Part shown: piece by piece, positions 6,564 through 7,594 of the stretch | Layout of the letters: every line of letters starts with the position of its first letter | Position numbering within the stretch: position 1 is the stretch's first letter | Assembly (NCBI GenBank): GCA_021819025.1 | Contig: JAKASN010000077.1 | Coordinates: forward strand, 1-7,594 | Reading direction: 5' to 3' | DNA from: Actinomycetes bacterium | GTDB taxonomy: Bacteria > Actinomycetota > Acidimicrobiia > Acidimicrobiales > Acidimicrobiaceae | Length of the DNA stretch: 7,594 bases | Translations under genes and position numbers: made by a program | The notes under the pieces: generated by a model | Database searches by the model: none | What the model was told of the DNA's origin: nothing | What the model saw: the letters and a program-made list of their open reading frames with translations, nothing else

Positions 6564-6834
6564 CCGAAATCAAGGTATCCTCTCAGCTATCTGCCAACTT
6601 CCCGGAGCTTAGAACGCTCGGGCGGACCCTAAAGCGTTGGTTCGACAAAATCATGACCTTCCAGCAGACGCGGCTCACCAACGACCCAACCGAATGGCTC
6701 AACAACCTCATCAAGCGGGTGAAGCGCGTCGCCCTTGGCTTGTACAACTTCGAGAAACTACAGCATCCGCGCGCTTCTCTATGCCGAAAGGCCCAACTAG
6801 AGGGTGCTCGACTTCACCGTGGTGAAATCACTCA
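6564..6834 (+). pseudogene. ISL3-family transposase, C-terminal remnant
   Basis: The plus frame gives SANFPELRTLGRTLKRWFDK, then RLTNDPTEWLNNLIKRVKRV and ALGLYNFE, which matches the ISL3 C-terminus (LGRTL..W......H..R..NGPTEA.NNLIKRVKRVAFGF..F.NYRIR.LLYAG.P.W). After GAG at 6752-6754 one extra base shifts the frame; reading from 6756 gives NYSIRALLYAERPN, then TAG (6798-6800) where the family has Trp, then RVLDFTVVKS. The acidic NDPTE motif is kept, but the rest of the ~400-residue protein is absent and no terminal inverted repeats are evident. It is inactive and lies on the opposite strand to the neighbouring IS110 fragment, with the join somewhere around 6460-6560. Confidence 0.85.
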
Positions 6835-7205
6835 GCGAATTAGAAGACTCCCGAGGGCTATCCAAATGGCGCCGACACATTGCCGGTGATTCGGGCACAG
6901 GCATGCCCGAAGAGGGACTCTCAATGCCAACTGGAGCCTGGTGCTCACGCGGTCGTTGGCCAGACAGGATTCCCAGTGCTCAAGTTGACATTGACGCCAG
7001 CTTCCCGGGTTGGGAATTGTCGGACTCACCTCGCCAGAAACGGAAGAACCAGAAACCCTCTTCTTTCCCCATGCGCTCGTGCACCGCGCGCACCTGAGTG
7101 CGTATCGGGCCAAGAGGATCGGTTAGAGCTTCTCGGAGGATCGTTCCGCATCAGAAATTGCGTACCCAACCCCGCTCAAAGCTGAAGAACCGCTTTCAAG
7201 TCAAG
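6835..7205. other. Non-coding stretch between ISL3 remnant and tRNA-Leu
   Basis: About 370 bases in which I recognise no gene. Several frames stay open for 90-100 codons on both strands, but none has a ribosome site or a familiar motif, and their composition looks like chance. The one clear structure is a perfect 8-bp stem, TTCGGGCA (6890-6897) with TGCCCGAA (6904-6911) and a 6-nt loop. No T-run follows on either strand, so it is not a clear intrinsic terminator. It could be part of the outer end of the ISL3 element. Confidence 0.35.
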
Positions 7206-7289
7206 TGTCGGAGGGGGGACTTGAACCCCCACGCCCTTGCGGGCACTAGCCCCTCAAGCTAGCGCGTCTGCCTATTCCGCCACTCCGAC
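7206..7289 (-). tRNA. tRNA-Leu (anticodon GAG)
   Basis: An 84-nt class II tRNA. The acceptor stem pairs GTCGGAG with CTCCGAC (7207-7213 for the 3' arm), with discriminator A at 7206. The anticodon arm is CTAGC-TTGAGGG-GCTAG, giving anticodon GAG, which reads CUC and CUU codons. A long variable arm (GTGCCCGC..GGGC type) and a T arm with GGGGG-TTCAAGT-CCCCC identify it as leucine. The 3' CCA is not encoded; the flank reads CTT, so CCA must be added enzymatically, as is common in actinobacteria. It reads towards the IS remnants and diverges from the gene starting at 7574. Confidence 0.97.
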
Positions 7290-7303
7290 AGTGATGAATC
7301 GCC

Positions 7304-7320
7304 CTTGCTAGCTTAGCAAG
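7304..7320. repeat. Short perfect inverted repeat upstream of tRNA-Leu
   Basis: CTTGCTA and TAGCAAG are separated by GCT, giving a 7-bp stem. It lies 14 bases from the 5' end of the tRNA, between it and the divergent gene at 7574. It could be an operator-like site or a weak terminator on the plus strand (CTGACTTTTGG follows). Function is unknown. Confidence 0.35.
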
Positions 7321-7375
7321 CTGACTTTTGGCCTGCGCTATTGCCCTCTATTTTTTGCCCATGAGGAGTTAACAT

Positions 7376-7422
7376 TCCCGAAACGGGAGCTCCGGAGATA
7401 CGGAGCAGCAGGCCAACAGCCT
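7376..7422 (+). promoter_or_regulatory. Three consecutive hairpins in the leader of the right-edge gene
   Basis: TCCCG-aaa-CGGGA (7376-7388), GCTCCG-gagata-CGGAGC (7389-7406) and AGGC-caaca-GCCT (7410-7422) follow each other almost without spacing, about 150 bases before the ATG at 7574. Such stacking in a ~200-base untranslated leader suggests a structured RNA element acting in cis. I compared it by eye with glycine, SAM, c-di-AMP (ydaO), c-di-GMP and fluoride riboswitch cores and could not match it. The promoter may lie around 7328-7354, but the boxes are weak. Confidence 0.35.
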
Positions 7423-7573
7423 ACGGCAAAGGTTACACAAGGTCCTCACAGCTTCACCCAAGACATGGTTCAGCTATCTTCAGTTTCATTTTAAGTAGGC
7501 GAATTAGAACTTAAGAGCAAAGCAGGCGTCGGTCCAGATGTAATTGATCGGATTGCCATGAGGGAGAATTTGT

Positions 7574-7594
7574 ATGAGTAGTTTTACTTCGGGC
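7574..7594 (+). CDS. Start of an unidentified gene (cut by right edge)
   Basis: ATG at 7574 follows AGGGAG (7561-7566) with seven bases between, the best ribosome binding site in the window. Only MSSFTSG is visible before the window ends, so the product cannot be named. A long, hairpin-containing leader precedes it, and it diverges from tRNA-Leu. Confidence 0.5.

Noticed and set aside
6804..7185. Overlapping 90-100 codon frames on both strands between the ISL3 remnant and the tRNA
   Set aside because: They lack ribosome sites and familiar motifs. One begins within the frameshifted tail of the ISL3 remnant, and the others look like chance frames in GC-rich DNA.
7206..7289. tRNA-Leu 3' end as an integrative-element attachment site
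   Set aside because: I found no second copy of the tRNA 3' sequence in the window and no integrase gene.
1..7594. CRISPR array
   Set aside because: No regularly spaced direct repeats are present; only short isolated repeats were seen.

Overview
The window looks like chromosomal sequence from an actinobacterium. The evidence is a moderate-to-high GC content, a tRNA gene with no encoded CCA end, and transposase remnants that resemble actinobacterial IS110 and ISL3 elements. The genus cannot be fixed from the sequence; a Micrococcales-type organism is a guess.

Layout. (1) Positions 1-1320 (+): the 3' part of a DUF1638-type gene that enters from the left edge, overlapping by ATGA with a methylenetetrahydrofolate reductase (MTHFR)-family gene. 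This pairing suggests one-carbon metabolism tied to corrinoid-dependent methyl transfer. (2) 1321-1890: a long non-coding stretch with a palindrome-rich promoter (about 1631-1689) and a hairpin-rich leader (about 1716-1870). (3) 1891-3134 (+): a tightly coupled two-gene operon, a small SpeD (S-adenosylmethionine decarboxylase)-like protein followed by a LuxI-like GNAT acyltransferase. (4) 3131-5452 (-): a polytopic membrane GGDEF-EAL protein whose stop codon overlaps the acyltransferase stop tail to tail. (5) 5453-7205: mostly non-coding, with two decayed transposase fragments, IS110-type on minus and ISL3-type on plus. (6) 7206-7289 (-): tRNA-Leu(GAG). (7) 7290-7594: a divergent non-coding region with a structured leader before a gene that starts at 7574 and leaves the window.

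The most interesting object is the SpeD-like/LuxI-like pair. LuxI-type enzymes acylate an amino group derived from S-adenosylmethionine, and SpeD-type enzymes are pyruvoyl decarboxylases of SAM or, in diverged members, of basic amino acids. A two-gene unit with a TGATG stop/start overlap, a predicted operator between its -35 and -10 boxes and a folded leader fits a compact pathway for an acylated amine signal or metabolite. This function is inference: the SpeD-like protein lacks the usual His of the HTWPE-type motif and has an altered cleavage-site neighbourhood, so it may have another substrate or be non-catalytic. The adjacent c-di-GMP enzyme may be linked in regulation or may simply be a neighbour.
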